64,000 nt of DNA from Phycisphaeraceae bacterium (GTDB lineage Bacteria; Planctomycetota; Phycisphaerae; Phycisphaerales; UBA1924), in NCBI GenBank assembly GCA_020639235.1, contig JACKHC010000001.1, positions 930,001-994,000 of the forward strand, written 5' to 3'. Every line of letters begins with the position of its first letter. The first letter of the stretch is position 1. The notes under the pieces were generated by a model. The model searched no databases, had not been told where the DNA came from, and saw nothing but the letters and a program-made list of their open reading frames with translations. Shown piece after piece: positions 43,653-52,335 of the stretch. The translations under genes and the position numbers were made by a program.

Positions 43653-44837
43653 GGGGAGCGTGTCGGGGCGGCCCGAGATGGCGCGGAAGAGGCCGACGGT
43701 GGCGTCGACATTCGTCGGGGGCTGATCCGCATCGAAGCGGAAGTTGTACATGGTGCCCCAGCGGACAGGGTTGGAGGTCGTGGCCCAGCGGATCTCGCCG
43801 CCGGAGACGACGCCGTTCCACTGCGCGTTGTCGATGTTCGGGCCGCCGACCCACGCGCGCGGCTCGGTATGGGCCGGGGCATGGAAACCGATGTTGGTGA
43901 CGTTCACGCCCGCGGGGACGGGGATGGCGAACTCATCGACCTGACGGTCCATGTCGACATTCAGCAGGGCGTACTCGTAGTGCCAGGTGCCGTTGCCGTT
44001 GTCGGTGACCTTGTAGGCCAGGATGCAGCGGCCGTCGGGTGAGACGAGCTCGACGACGGGGAGTTGCTCGGCGATGACAGTCTGCGAAGCGCCGGACCAC
44101 GCATCGATCGCGAAGCCCCAGGTCGGTTGGGTACCCGAGCCGGATTGCGTGAAGGTGTAGTTGCCCGATCCGCTGCGAACGGGGGTGCACTGCTTCCACG
44201 CGGCGCTGTTCATGTGGTTGGTGTCGTTGAAGTGGACGTAGTAGCCCTGGAAGTAATACGTGGCGCCGGCGTTGAGCGTGGGATTCATGTCGGCGTCTTC
44301 GACGCGGATCTGCTGCTTTGTGCTTGAGGGGTATCCGACGCCGGTGTTCATGATGCTGGTGCTGTAGCTGAACGCGCCGGTCCAGGGATTGATCTCGAAG
44401 CGCGGGCCGAGGCCGGAGTCATTGAGGCCGGCGCTGTAGGTATCGGTGCAGCCCTGTCCGAGGTAGCTGCCGCCGGAGTGCCCGGGCTCGAACACACAGT
44501 TGGGGAGGTTGGGAAGATCGCACTGGAGATTGGAGAGAGCAAAGAAGCCGTGCTTGACCCACGAGGTGCCGAGCATCTCCATGCGATCGTTCTTCATGCG
44601 ATACATGTTCATCGCGATGAACGGGTGCTGGGAGTTGGGATTCTGGAACCACTGGAGGTCGGCGTCGCCGATGTTCCACGACGTGGTCGCGACGGACATG
44701 CCGCGGACGCTTCCGTCGGTGCTGGCCTGCGAGAAGTTGTACAACTGGCACAGCACGACATCGGGGTTCGCCGCCATGGCGGACGCACCGGCGCTGAGCA
44801 TGAGACCGGACGCCGCGAGCACAATCTGCTTCTTCAT
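43440..44837 (-). CDS. Secreted dockerin protein, tandem paralog 3 of 4
   Basis: A 465-residue paralog with a signal peptide (MKKQIVLAASGLMLSAGASAMAA) and core beginning PDVVLCQLYNFSQ. The same landmarks follow (TTSWNIGDADLQW, WVKHGFFALSNLQCD, YLGQGCTDTY, GPRFEINPWTGAF, GRCILAYKVTDNGNGTWHYEY, IGFHAPAHTEPRAW). The C-terminal dockerin is almost identical to that of paralog 4 at the DNA level. The start ATG has GAGG 8 bases upstream; in-frame extension to 44990 is rejected. It is flanked by a terminator downstream and a ~250-base gap upstream, so it may be transcribed singly. Confidence 0.85.
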   Translation of the reverse strand: MKKQIVLAASGLMLSAGASAMAANPDVVLCQLYNFSQASTDGSVRGMSVATTSWNIGDADLQWFQNPNSQHPFIAMNMYRMKNDRMEMLGTSWVKHGFFALSNLQCDLPNLPNCVFEPGHSGGSYLGQGCTDTYSAGLNDSGLGPRFEINPWTGAFSYSTSIMNTGVGYPSSTKQQIRVEDADMNPTLNAGATYYFQGYYVHFNDTNHMNSAAWKQCTPVRSGSGNYTFTQSGSGTQPTWGFAIDAWSGASQTVIAEQLPVVELVSPDGRCILAYKVTDNGNGTWHYEYALLNVDMDRQVDEFAIPVPAGVNVTNIGFHAPAHTEPRAWVGGPNIDNAQWNGVVSGGEIRWATTSNPVRWGTMYNFRFDADQPPTNVDATVGLFRAISGRPDTLPGATQGPSAPTPSCAGDINNSGAIDVDDLNQILSAFGDNVGIGDPRDIANNDGIVDVDDLNVVLAAFGDAC

Positions 44838-45019
44838 CGTTGTCACCTCTCTCCGTGGCCGACTGTTGGACAAGAACAGCCGGCGCGCTTGTTGACTCTC
44901 TTTCGAAATCCTGATGGACACCGCGGACCAAAGCGCAACTCCGGACCAGCGGCCCGGGAAGGCGTTTTCCGCGCCATTGGTACGGTACACCGGGGAAAGT
45001 GGGATGTCCCTTTGGATGT

Positions 45020-45038
45020 AAAAAAATCCAGATTCTGG
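45020..45038 (-). terminator. Weak terminator-like element after dockerin paralog 2
   Basis: On the minus strand CCAG-AAT-CTGG followed by ATTTTTTT. The stem is only 4 bp, so termination is doubtful. Confidence 0.35.
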
Positions 45039-45086
45039 CCCGCCTTCCTCACCCGCCGACTCATGCCAAACCGAATCCGACCGGGC

Positions 45087-46493
45087 TCAGCAGGCGTCAC
45101 CCCAGTGTCCGAGAACCACATTGAGATCGTCGACATCGACGAAGCCGTCGTCATGGGCCAGGTCCGCGGGCGAACCCTGCCCAACTTCGGTCCCGAAGAC
45201 TGACAGGAGGGCGTTGAGGTCGTCGACATCGACGTGCCCGTCCGGAACGCCGCCCCGACCGGAGACATCGCCGGTGCAGACCGGGGTCAGACCCGATGGG
45301 CCTTGGGTCGTGGCGGGAAGTTCGTCTGGGCGGCCTGCGATCGGGCGGAACAGCCCGATGGTCGCGCTTGCAGCGGCCGGGGGCGCAGCCGCATCAAACG
45401 CGAAGTTCAAGAGCATCCCCCACCGGAGCGGGTTGGTTGCTGTTGACCAGCGCACTCGGTCGCTCGAAACAACCGGGGACCACGGCGTGTTGTCGATGGC
45501 CGGGCCGCCGACCCACGCGAACGGTTCGGTGTGCGCCGGAGCGCGGAACTGGATGTTGGATATGGCGACGCCGGTTGACACGGGAACCGCGAACTCGTCG
45601 ATCTGCCGGTCCATGTCGATGTTGAGCAGCGCGTACTCGTAGTGCCAGGTGCCGTCGCCGTTGTCGGTCACCTTGTACGCCAGGATGGATCGACCGTCGG
45701 GCGATACGCCTTCCACAACGGGCACCTGTTCCGCGACGACGGTTTGTGCTGCGCCGGGCCATGCATCCAGCGCGTTGCCCCAGTTGGGCATCGTGCTCGC
45801 ACCGCTCTGGGTGAAGACGAAGTTACTCCCCACGGCCACGGGTGTGCACGGCTTCCATGCGACGCTGTTCAGGTGGCTTCGGTCGCTGGCGTGGATGTAG
45901 CGCGTCTCGAAGAAATACTGCGCGCCGGCGTTCTGTGCGGGGTGCAGGTCGCTGCTCTCGACGCGGACTTGGCGCTTGTCATCGCCCGGGAGGCCGCCGA
46001 CGGACAGCAGACTGGTCGAGAAGTCGAACGCGCCGGTCCATGGGTCGATCTCGAATCGCGGGCCGAGCCCGGTAGCGTGCAGACTCGCGGAGTTGGTGTC
46101 GGTGCAGCCCTGCCCGAGGTATTCACCGACCGCGTGGCCAGGCTCGAAGACGCAGTTGGGCAGATCGGGCAGATCGCACTGCAGACTCCCCAGCGCGAAG
46201 TAGCCGTGGCGCACCCATCCGACGCCGATCTGTTCGAACCGATCGTTCTTGAGGCGGTACAGCGACTGGGACTCGAACGGGTGCATCGGCGACGGATTGG
46301 GCGACGACCGGAGATCGGCGTCGCCGATATTCCAAAGGGTCGAAGCGCCCGCCAGCCCGCGCACCGAGCCGTCGGCTGAGAACTGCGAGAGATTGAATAG
46401 CTGGCATACCGCGGCGTCGGGCGCGCCGACGGCGCTGCCCGATCCGATGAGGATCAATCCCGTCAGTCCCGCACGCTGCGCCGCTCGGTTCAT
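45087..46493 (-). CDS. Secreted dockerin protein, tandem paralog 2 of 4
   Basis: A 468-residue paralog, the most divergent of the four. Signal peptide (TGLILIGSGSAVGA), core beginning PDAAVCQLFNLSQF, then STLWNIGDADL, WVRHGYFALGSLQCD, YLGQGCTDTN, GPRFEIDPWTGAF, AYKVTDNGDGTWHYEYAL and FRAPAHTEPFAW. The Cys of GRCILAYKV is Ser here. The dockerin (DVDDLNALLSVFG, DVDDLNVVLGHWG) follows a GRGGVPDGH linker. ATG 46493 (6 bases after GGAG) is preferred to GTG 46496. It is 88 bases downstream of paralog 1 with no terminator between, so the two may be cotranscribed. Confidence 0.85.
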   Translation of the reverse strand: MNRAAQRAGLTGLILIGSGSAVGAPDAAVCQLFNLSQFSADGSVRGLAGASTLWNIGDADLRSSPNPSPMHPFESQSLYRLKNDRFEQIGVGWVRHGYFALGSLQCDLPDLPNCVFEPGHAVGEYLGQGCTDTNSASLHATGLGPRFEIDPWTGAFDFSTSLLSVGGLPGDDKRQVRVESSDLHPAQNAGAQYFFETRYIHASDRSHLNSVAWKPCTPVAVGSNFVFTQSGASTMPNWGNALDAWPGAAQTVVAEQVPVVEGVSPDGRSILAYKVTDNGDGTWHYEYALLNIDMDRQIDEFAVPVSTGVAISNIQFRAPAHTEPFAWVGGPAIDNTPWSPVVSSDRVRWSTATNPLRWGMLLNFAFDAAAPPAAASATIGLFRPIAGRPDELPATTQGPSGLTPVCTGDVSGRGGVPDGHVDVDDLNALLSVFGTEVGQGSPADLAHDDGFVDVDDLNVVLGHWGDAC

Positions 46494-46581
46494 CACGCGC
46501 TCCGGAGTCGGGGCGCGACGGAACCCAGCGCCGTTTGGTCGGGCGTCAGCGGCGACAACATGCCGTTGCGGGGACCGTCCC

Positions 46582-47991
46582 TCAGCAGGACTGCCCCCAC
46601 GCGCCCAGGATCACATTCAGGTCGTCGACATCAATGATGCCGTCGTTGTTGGCAAGGTCCAAGGGCGATCCGACGCCGACATTGCTGCCGAATGCGGAGA
46701 GGATCGCGTTGAGGTCGTCGACATCGATCTGACCGTCGGGCACGCCGCCGGGGCCCGTGACATCGCCCGGGCAGACGGGGGTGAGCCCCGAGGGGCCCTC
46801 GATCAACGCGGAGAGATCGTCGGGTCGGCCGGAGGCGGCGCGGAAGAGACCGACACTGGCGTTGACATTCGTCGGCGCGGTGTCCGCGTCGAAACGGAAG
46901 TTGTAGAGCGTGCCCCAGCGGAGCGGATTGGTGGTGGTGGTCCAGGTGAGATTTCCGCCGGAGACGACGCCCGTCCACTGCGCGTTGTCGATCGCGGGGC
47001 CGCCGGGGTAGGCCTTGGTCTCGGTGTGGGTCGGCGCGTGGAATCCGATGTTGGAGACATTCACGCCCGCGGGGATCGGGATGGAGAAGGAGTCGACCTG
47101 ACGGTCCATATCGACGTTCTGCATCGCGTACTCATAGTGCCACGAGTTTGGGCCGTTCTGCGTCACTTTGTAGGCGAGGATGCACCGGCCGTCGGGGGAG
47201 ACGCCCTTGACGACGGGGACCTGCTCGGCGACGACGGTCTGCGTGGCGTTCCACGCGTCGATCGCGAAGCCCCACGTCGGGAGCGTCGTGACGGGTGTGC
47301 TCGTGAAGGTGTAGTTGCCGCTGCCGTCACGCACGGGCGTGACCTGCTTCCATGCGGCGTTGTTCATCGGGTTCTCGTCCTGGAAGTGCACGTAGTAGCC
47401 TTCCATGTAGAAGATGCCTTGCAGGTGCATCGCGGGATTCATGGCGTCGTCCTGCACGCGGAGTTGGCGCATGGGGACGGTCGGGAATCCACCGGTGTTG
47501 TAGAGACTCGTGTTGTAATCGAACGCGCCGGTCCACGGGTTGATCTCGTAGCGCGGCCCGAGACCGAACGCGTTGAGGAAGGCGTCGTAGGTATCGGTGC
47601 ATCCCTGCCCGAGGTAGTCGCCCTCGCCGTGGCCCGGCTCGAAGGTGCAGTTGGGGAGGTTGGGCATATCGCACTGGAGGTTGGCCAGCGCGAAGAATCC
47701 GTGCTTAACCCAGGAGGTGCCGATCTGCTCGAAGCGCCCGCCCTCCTTGCGGTACATGTTCATCGCGATGAAAGGGTGGCGCGCATCGGGATTGGCGAAC
47801 CAGATGAGATCGGTCGTGCCGATATTCCATGAGGTCGTCGCTAGCGCCAGGCCGCGGGCGGTGCCGTCAGAGGAGAACTGGCTGAAGTCGTAGAGCTGGC
47901 AGAGCACCACATCCGGGGCCGCCGTCGCGCTGCCCGAGATCGCCAGACCCGCCAAGACAGACGCCGCCGAAATGCAACGCGACTTTCTCAC
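46582..47991 (-). CDS. Secreted dockerin protein, tandem paralog 1 of 4
   Basis: A 469-residue paralog and the first in transcription order. Signal peptide (RKSRCISAASVLAGLAISGSATA), core beginning PDVVLCQLYDFSQF with TTSWNIGTTDL, WVKHGFFALANLQCD, YLGQGCTDTYDA, RYEINPWTGAF, GYYVHFQDENPM, AYKVTQNGPNSWHYEYAM and IGFHAPTHTETKAY. It ends in a dockerin (DVDDLNAILSAFG, DVDDLNVILGAWG). The start is GTG 47991, set by GGAGG 7 bases upstream; the ATG at 48066 lies before this site. Confidence 0.85.
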   Translation of the reverse strand: MRKSRCISAASVLAGLAISGSATAAPDVVLCQLYDFSQFSSDGTARGLALATTSWNIGTTDLIWFANPDARHPFIAMNMYRKEGGRFEQIGTSWVKHGFFALANLQCDMPNLPNCTFEPGHGEGDYLGQGCTDTYDAFLNAFGLGPRYEINPWTGAFDYNTSLYNTGGFPTVPMRQLRVQDDAMNPAMHLQGIFYMEGYYVHFQDENPMNNAAWKQVTPVRDGSGNYTFTSTPVTTLPTWGFAIDAWNATQTVVAEQVPVVKGVSPDGRCILAYKVTQNGPNSWHYEYAMQNVDMDRQVDSFSIPIPAGVNVSNIGFHAPTHTETKAYPGGPAIDNAQWTGVVSGGNLTWTTTTNPLRWGTLYNFRFDADTAPTNVNASVGLFRAASGRPDDLSALIEGPSGLTPVCPGDVTGPGGVPDGQIDVDDLNAILSAFGSNVGVGSPLDLANNDGIIDVDDLNVILGAWGQSC

Positions 47992-48170
47992 GATCGCTCC
48001 TCCATGGAGATAGATATTGGACACACCGACGCCGGTCCCCGTGCGGGGCGCGGCTCCAAGTAACAATAGTGTGCGGGATCACCCCGCAAGTCCAGACCCA
48101 ATCCCGGGGAATCATGGGGGGAGAACGAACCAGAAACGGGAATCTGGGCAAGGGGCGATGGCTATCGGGG

Positions 48171-49883
48171 TCAAGGCATCATCGGGATATCGACCTCGTG
48201 GTCCCGCGCACACTTCGAGGCCGTTGCATACCCGGCGTCGGCGTGGCGGAACACGCCCATCATGGGGTCGTTGGCCAGCACCCGGGCCAGACGCTCCTTG
48301 GCCTGGGGCGTCCCGTCGGCGACGACCACCTGCCCGGCGTGCTGGCTGAAGCCGATCCCGACGCCGCCGCCGTGATGGAAACTCACCCAGGAAGCGCCCG
48401 ATGCGATATTCACCATCGCGTTGAGCAGCGCCCAGTCCGAGACGGCGTCGGTGCCGTCCTTCATGGCTTCGGTCTCGCGGTTGGGGGAAGCGACCGAGCC
48501 GCAATCGAGATGGTCGCGCCCGATGACGATCGGCGCGCTGACCTCGCCGGTGCGCACGAGGTCGTTGAAGAGCAGGCCCGCCTTGTCGCGCTCGCCGTAC
48601 CCGAGCCAGCAGATGCGCGAGGGCAATCCCTGGAACGCGAAGCGTGGCGAGCCGTCCGCGTTGCGCATCGCCTTGAGCCACCGGTGCAGACGCTCGTCCT
48701 TCGGGAACAGGTCCATGATAGCGGCGTCGGTGGTGAAGATGTCTTGCGGGTCGCCCGAGAGCGCCGCCCACCGGAACGGCCCGCGCCCCACGCAGAACTG
48801 CTCGCGGATGTACGCCGGGACGAACCCGGGGAAGGCGAACGCTTTATTGAACCCGCGGTCGAGCGCGCGCTGGCGGAGGTTGTTGCCGTAGTCGAATGTC
48901 ACGGCCCCACGGTCCTGGAGAGCCACCATGCACTCGACATGGCGGCGCATGGAGTCCATCGAACGGCTGAGGTATTCATCCGGGTCGCTCGTGCGGAGCG
49001 CATCCGCCTCGCGCATGTTCATTCCCTGAGGTATGTAGCCGTACAGCGGGTCGTGCGCCGAGGTCTGGTCGGTCAGCACGTCGGGCGTGATGTCGCGCTC
49101 GATCATCCGCTCCAGCAGGTCAACCGCGTTCGCCTCGACGCCGACGGAAACGTTCCGTCCTTTGCTCGCGTAATCAACCGCCGCGTCGATCGCCTGGTCG
49201 ATGCTCGGCAGCACCTCGTCGAGGTAGCGGTCGTGGCAACGGCGATCGAGGCGCGTGCGATCGACATCGGCGATGAGGCATGTGCCGCCGTTGAGCGTGA
49301 CAGAGAGCGGCTGCGCGCCGCCCATCCCGCCGCACCCGGCCGTGACGCAGAGTCTTCCGGCCAGCGGGCCGCGCTCGTCGTTCTTGTTCTCCGGCCAGTG
49401 CTTGACGCCGCACTCCGCGAATGTCTCGTAGGTCCCCTGCAGGATGCCCTGTGTGCCGATGTAGATCCACGACCCCGCGGTCATCTGGCCGTACATCATC
49501 AGCCCCTTGGCGCAGAGATCATCGAAGTGCTCCTGCGTCGCCCAGTGCGGGACAAGGTTGGAGTTGGCGATCAGGACGCGCGGCGCATCCTCGTGCGTGC
49601 GCACGACGCCCACCGGCTTGCCCGATTGCACGAGGAGCGTCTCGTCGGGCTCCATGCGCTTAAGTGTGTTGATGATCGCGTCGAAGCACGCCCAGTTCCG
49701 CGCCGCCTGCCCGCGCCCGCCGTAGACAACGAGGTCCTGCGGGCGCTCGGCGACCTCGGGATCGAGGTTGTTCATGAGCATGCGCATCGCGGCCTCGATC
49801 TGCCACGACGAGCACACCCGCTCGCTCCCTCGCGGGGCGCGAACCGTCCGCGCGCCCGAACCCGCCTGCGCCATCTGCGTCAT
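48171..49883 (-). CDS. hutU: Urocanate hydratase
   Basis: Adds water to urocanate to give imidazolone-5-propionate, with tightly bound NAD. A 570-residue protein of normal length: DLVVYGGRGQAARNW, TLLVQSGKPVGV, TAGSWIYIGTQGILQGTYETF, TAGCGGMGGAQPLSVTLNGG (NAD loop), DQTSAHDPLYGYIPQGM, PSRICWLGYGERDKAG (active-site Cys region) and SFHHGGGVGIGFSQHAG. ATG 49883 has GGAGG 9 bases upstream. A perfect 16-bp palindrome overlaps this leader. It lies 89 bases downstream of the peroxiredoxin-like gene in the hutH-prx-hutU series. Confidence 0.96.
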   Translation of the reverse strand: MTQMAQAGSGARTVRAPRGSERVCSSWQIEAAMRMLMNNLDPEVAERPQDLVVYGGRGQAARNWACFDAIINTLKRMEPDETLLVQSGKPVGVVRTHEDAPRVLIANSNLVPHWATQEHFDDLCAKGLMMYGQMTAGSWIYIGTQGILQGTYETFAECGVKHWPENKNDERGPLAGRLCVTAGCGGMGGAQPLSVTLNGGTCLIADVDRTRLDRRCHDRYLDEVLPSIDQAIDAAVDYASKGRNVSVGVEANAVDLLERMIERDITPDVLTDQTSAHDPLYGYIPQGMNMREADALRTSDPDEYLSRSMDSMRRHVECMVALQDRGAVTFDYGNNLRQRALDRGFNKAFAFPGFVPAYIREQFCVGRGPFRWAALSGDPQDIFTTDAAIMDLFPKDERLHRWLKAMRNADGSPRFAFQGLPSRICWLGYGERDKAGLLFNDLVRTGEVSAPIVIGRDHLDCGSVASPNRETEAMKDGTDAVSDWALLNAMVNIASGASWVSFHHGGGVGIGFSQHAGQVVVADGTPQAKERLARVLANDPMMGVFRHADAGYATASKCARDHEVDIPMMP

Positions 49884-49893
49884 CGCTCGATAC

Positions 49894-49909
49894 CTCCGTG
49901 GTGGACCAC
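49894..49909. promoter_or_regulatory. Perfect 16-bp palindrome upstream of hutU
   Basis: CCGTGGTGGACCACGG reads the same on both strands and lies 10-26 bases before the hutU ATG, touching the ribosome site. It could be an operator or a hairpin limiting translation. Confidence 0.45.
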
Positions 49910-49972
49910 GGATGATATCACCCCACCCACGACGACCCCAGTGCTATCGCCTTCGAAGCAGCGGAATCTCGG

Positions 49973-50617
49973 TTACTTGAGACTCTTGAGCGCATCGATC
50001 ACTTCGCCGGGTTCGGCGCGGCCCTTGGCATAATCGGGGTCCACGTGCGCGTACTTCACGACGCCCTGCTTGTCGATGATGAAGGTCGCGGGGTGGGGCA
50101 GTTTCCACTCGCCCGAGGCGTTCGATGCTTCGAGGTGGATGCCGTAGCCCTCGTACTTCTTCCTGGTGGCCTCATCGACCGTGAAGAGGACGTTGAGCGC
50201 CTTGGCGGCCTCGTTGTTCGCGTCCGAGAGCACCAAGTAGTTGAGTTTGTTCTTCTTGGCGGTCTCGATCATCAGATCGGGCTTCTCGGGCGTGATGGCG
50301 ACGAATGTGCCGCCGGCGGCCTCGAGTTCTTCCATCTTCGATTGCCACCCCGCGAGCGCCTTGTTGCAGAAGGGGCACCACCCGCCGCGATAAAAGGTGA
50401 CGACGAGCGGCCCCTTCTCCTGCGCCAGTTGCTTGAGAGACACCGACTCCAGATCGCGTGTGGTGAGAATCGAGTCGCGCATCGTGTCGCCGACTTTGAG
50501 CCCGGAGCCATCGGTCGGGGCCTGAGCCGCGTCATCGGCGCGGGCGACGGGCGTGATCTGGGCTACGCCGGCGAACAGAACGCCTGAAGTGAGCGCGGCG
50601 GCAAGGAAGTGCTTCAT
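49973..50617 (-). CDS. Exported peroxiredoxin-like (AhpC/TSA) protein
   Basis: A 214-residue thioredoxin-fold protein with a signal peptide (MKHFLAAALTSGVLFAGVAQ...ARA). The mature part begins GLKVGDTMRDSIL and carries the redox site FYRGGWCPFCNKAL. This CPFC is a CxxC in place of the single peroxidatic Cys of standard AhpC. FVAITPEKPDL and ATFIIDKQGVVKYAHVDPDY follow. It matches peroxiredoxin-like proteins that take R-x-x-W-C-P-x-C motifs. GGAG lies 8 bases before ATG 50617. It sits between hutH and hutU with gaps of 86 and 89 bases; a link to histidine use is not obvious. Confidence 0.85.
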   Translation of the reverse strand: MKHFLAAALTSGVLFAGVAQITPVARADDAAQAPTDGSGLKVGDTMRDSILTTRDLESVSLKQLAQEKGPLVVTFYRGGWCPFCNKALAGWQSKMEELEAAGGTFVAITPEKPDLMIETAKKNKLNYLVLSDANNEAAKALNVLFTVDEATRKKYEGYGIHLEASNASGEWKLPHPATFIIDKQGVVKYAHVDPDYAKGRAEPGEVIDALKSLK

Positions 50618-50703
50618 GGGTGGTGCTCCGGTTGGGCTCGTGTGCATCCGAATGAGTGCATCATCGTGAACCGACGACGGCGGCCGGGTATTCCCCTGAT
50701 TGC

Positions 50704-52251
50704 TCAGAATCCGAAACGACCGGCCAGAATCAGTTCGACGATCGCCGCGATGTCTGGCGACGGCGAGCGGTCGGCGTCCAGGCAGGGCACGACCTCGCGG
50801 ATGGTCTCGAATGCCCGCTCGACGCCCGCGCCGCTCTTGAGCGGGCGCTGGTGTTCGATCGCCTGGGCCGCGCACAACAACTCGATCGCCACGACCTGCG
50901 CACAGAGTTCGACGCCCCGGCGCGCCTTGGCGCACGCGCGCGGCCCGAAGGAGTTGTAGTCCTCCATCCCCGCGCAGGTCGGGATGTTCGCCACGCTCGC
51001 GGGGTTGGCGATGTTCACGAGTTCGTTGCAGCACGCGGCCGCGGTGTACTGCGTGATCATCAGCCCCGAGTGCAGCCCCGGCACCGGAGAGAGGTGCGCC
51101 GGGACGGGATTCTGCGGGTCGCCCGCCGAAAGCAAAAGGTACACGCGGCGCTCGGCGATCCCCGCGATGTGCGAGAGCGCGATGGCGAGCGTATCCATCG
51201 GGATCGCGACCGGCATGCCGTGGAAGTTGCCAGCGCTCACGACGATCGGATCGTCCGGCGAGATCGGCGCGAGGATGAGCGGGTTATCCGTCACCGCGCC
51301 GAGTTCGCGCTCGATAGCGCTGCGCACGTAGTCCATCGCGTCCAGCGCCGAGCCCAGCACATAAGTGGCGCACCGGATCGAATACGGGTCCTGCACGCGC
51401 GGGTCGTCGGTCTCATGGCTCGTGATGATCTGGCTGCCGAGGAGCAGGTCGCGCAGGCGCGCCGCGACACGCTTGGCGCCGGGTTGGCTGCGCGCTTCGT
51501 ACACGCGCTCGTCGAGGAATGCGTCGGTGGCGCGGTTCGCGTCGATGCTCATCGCCGCGGCGCACATGGCGGCGTCGAACACGCGCCTGGCGTCGGCGAG
51601 CGCGAGCGACGCCTGGGCGGCCATCAGGTGCGTGCCGTTGATGAGCGCCAGCCCTTCTTTCGCGCCGACCGTGATCGGCGTGATCCCCGCTCGGCGCAGC
51701 GCCTCGCCGCCGTCGAGTGTCTCGCCTTGATAGCGTGCCCGACCTTCGCCCATCAGGACGATCGCCACATGCGAGAGCGGCGCCAGGTCTCCCGATGCGC
51801 CGACGCTCCCCACGCTCGGGACGATCGGGGTGATCCCGGCATTCAGCAGCGCCAGGATCGTCTCCACGACAACCGGGCGCACGCCCGAGCACCCGCGCGC
51901 CAGTGATGCCGCCAGCAGCAGCATCATGGCGCGGACCGCGTCGTCCGGCAGGGGCTCGCCCACGCCGGCGGCGTGGGATCGGAGCAGGTTCCGCTGGACC
52001 TCGGCGAGGTCCTTGTCCGCGATGCGCTTGCGGGACAGCGAGCCGAATCCGGTGTTCACACCATAGATCGCGGCCCCGCCCGCCATCGCCTTCGTGAGGC
52101 GCTGGTGCGACTCGTCGATGAGGCGGCGCGCCGCTTCACTCAGCACGACGCGACGCCCGCGACGCGCGACATGTTCGACCTCGGAGATGCTCGGAAGAGA
52201 CGAACCGAGGGACAGTTCGGGGTGGGCGGGTTGCTTGGGGCTCGATGTCAT
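50704..52251 (-). CDS. hutH: Histidine ammonia-lyase
   Basis: Deaminates histidine to urocanate, the first step of the hut pathway. The 515-residue protein has IYGVNTGFGSLSRKRI, LQRNLLRSHAAGVGEPL-like LAEVQRNLLRSHAAGVGEP, the Ala-Ser-Gly triad that forms the MIO cofactor in SVGASGDLAPLSH, GLALINGTHLM, SAGNFHGMP and QDPYSIRC. All active-site segments are present. ATG 52251 is preceded by a run of seven C (minus strand) and no ribosome site; the open frame to 53193 is shadow of the opposite gene. Confidence 0.96.
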   Translation of the reverse strand: MTSSPKQPAHPELSLGSSLPSISEVEHVARRGRRVVLSEAARRLIDESHQRLTKAMAGGAAIYGVNTGFGSLSRKRIADKDLAEVQRNLLRSHAAGVGEPLPDDAVRAMMLLLAASLARGCSGVRPVVVETILALLNAGITPIVPSVGSVGASGDLAPLSHVAIVLMGEGRARYQGETLDGGEALRRAGITPITVGAKEGLALINGTHLMAAQASLALADARRVFDAAMCAAAMSIDANRATDAFLDERVYEARSQPGAKRVAARLRDLLLGSQIITSHETDDPRVQDPYSIRCATYVLGSALDAMDYVRSAIERELGAVTDNPLILAPISPDDPIVVSAGNFHGMPVAIPMDTLAIALSHIAGIAERRVYLLLSAGDPQNPVPAHLSPVPGLHSGLMITQYTAAACCNELVNIANPASVANIPTCAGMEDYNSFGPRACAKARRGVELCAQVVAIELLCAAQAIEHQRPLKSGAGVERAFETIREVVPCLDADRSPSPDIAAIVELILAGRFGF

Positions 52252-52335
52252 GGGGGGGCTAGTGTGATTGTCGGGCGGGCGGATCGCAAACGGGCGTTTG
52301 CCGGTCGCGCCCCGGTCGGGTAAGAAGCGCACACA

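Noticed and set aside
41762..47991. Possible repeat array or CRISPR-like periodicity
   Set aside because: The similarity comes from four coding paralogs ~1.4-1.7 kb apart, not short repeats with spacers.
48069..50033. 654-codon plus-strand frame opposite hutU
   Set aside because: Antisense of urocanate hydratase. The product has no domain and biased composition.
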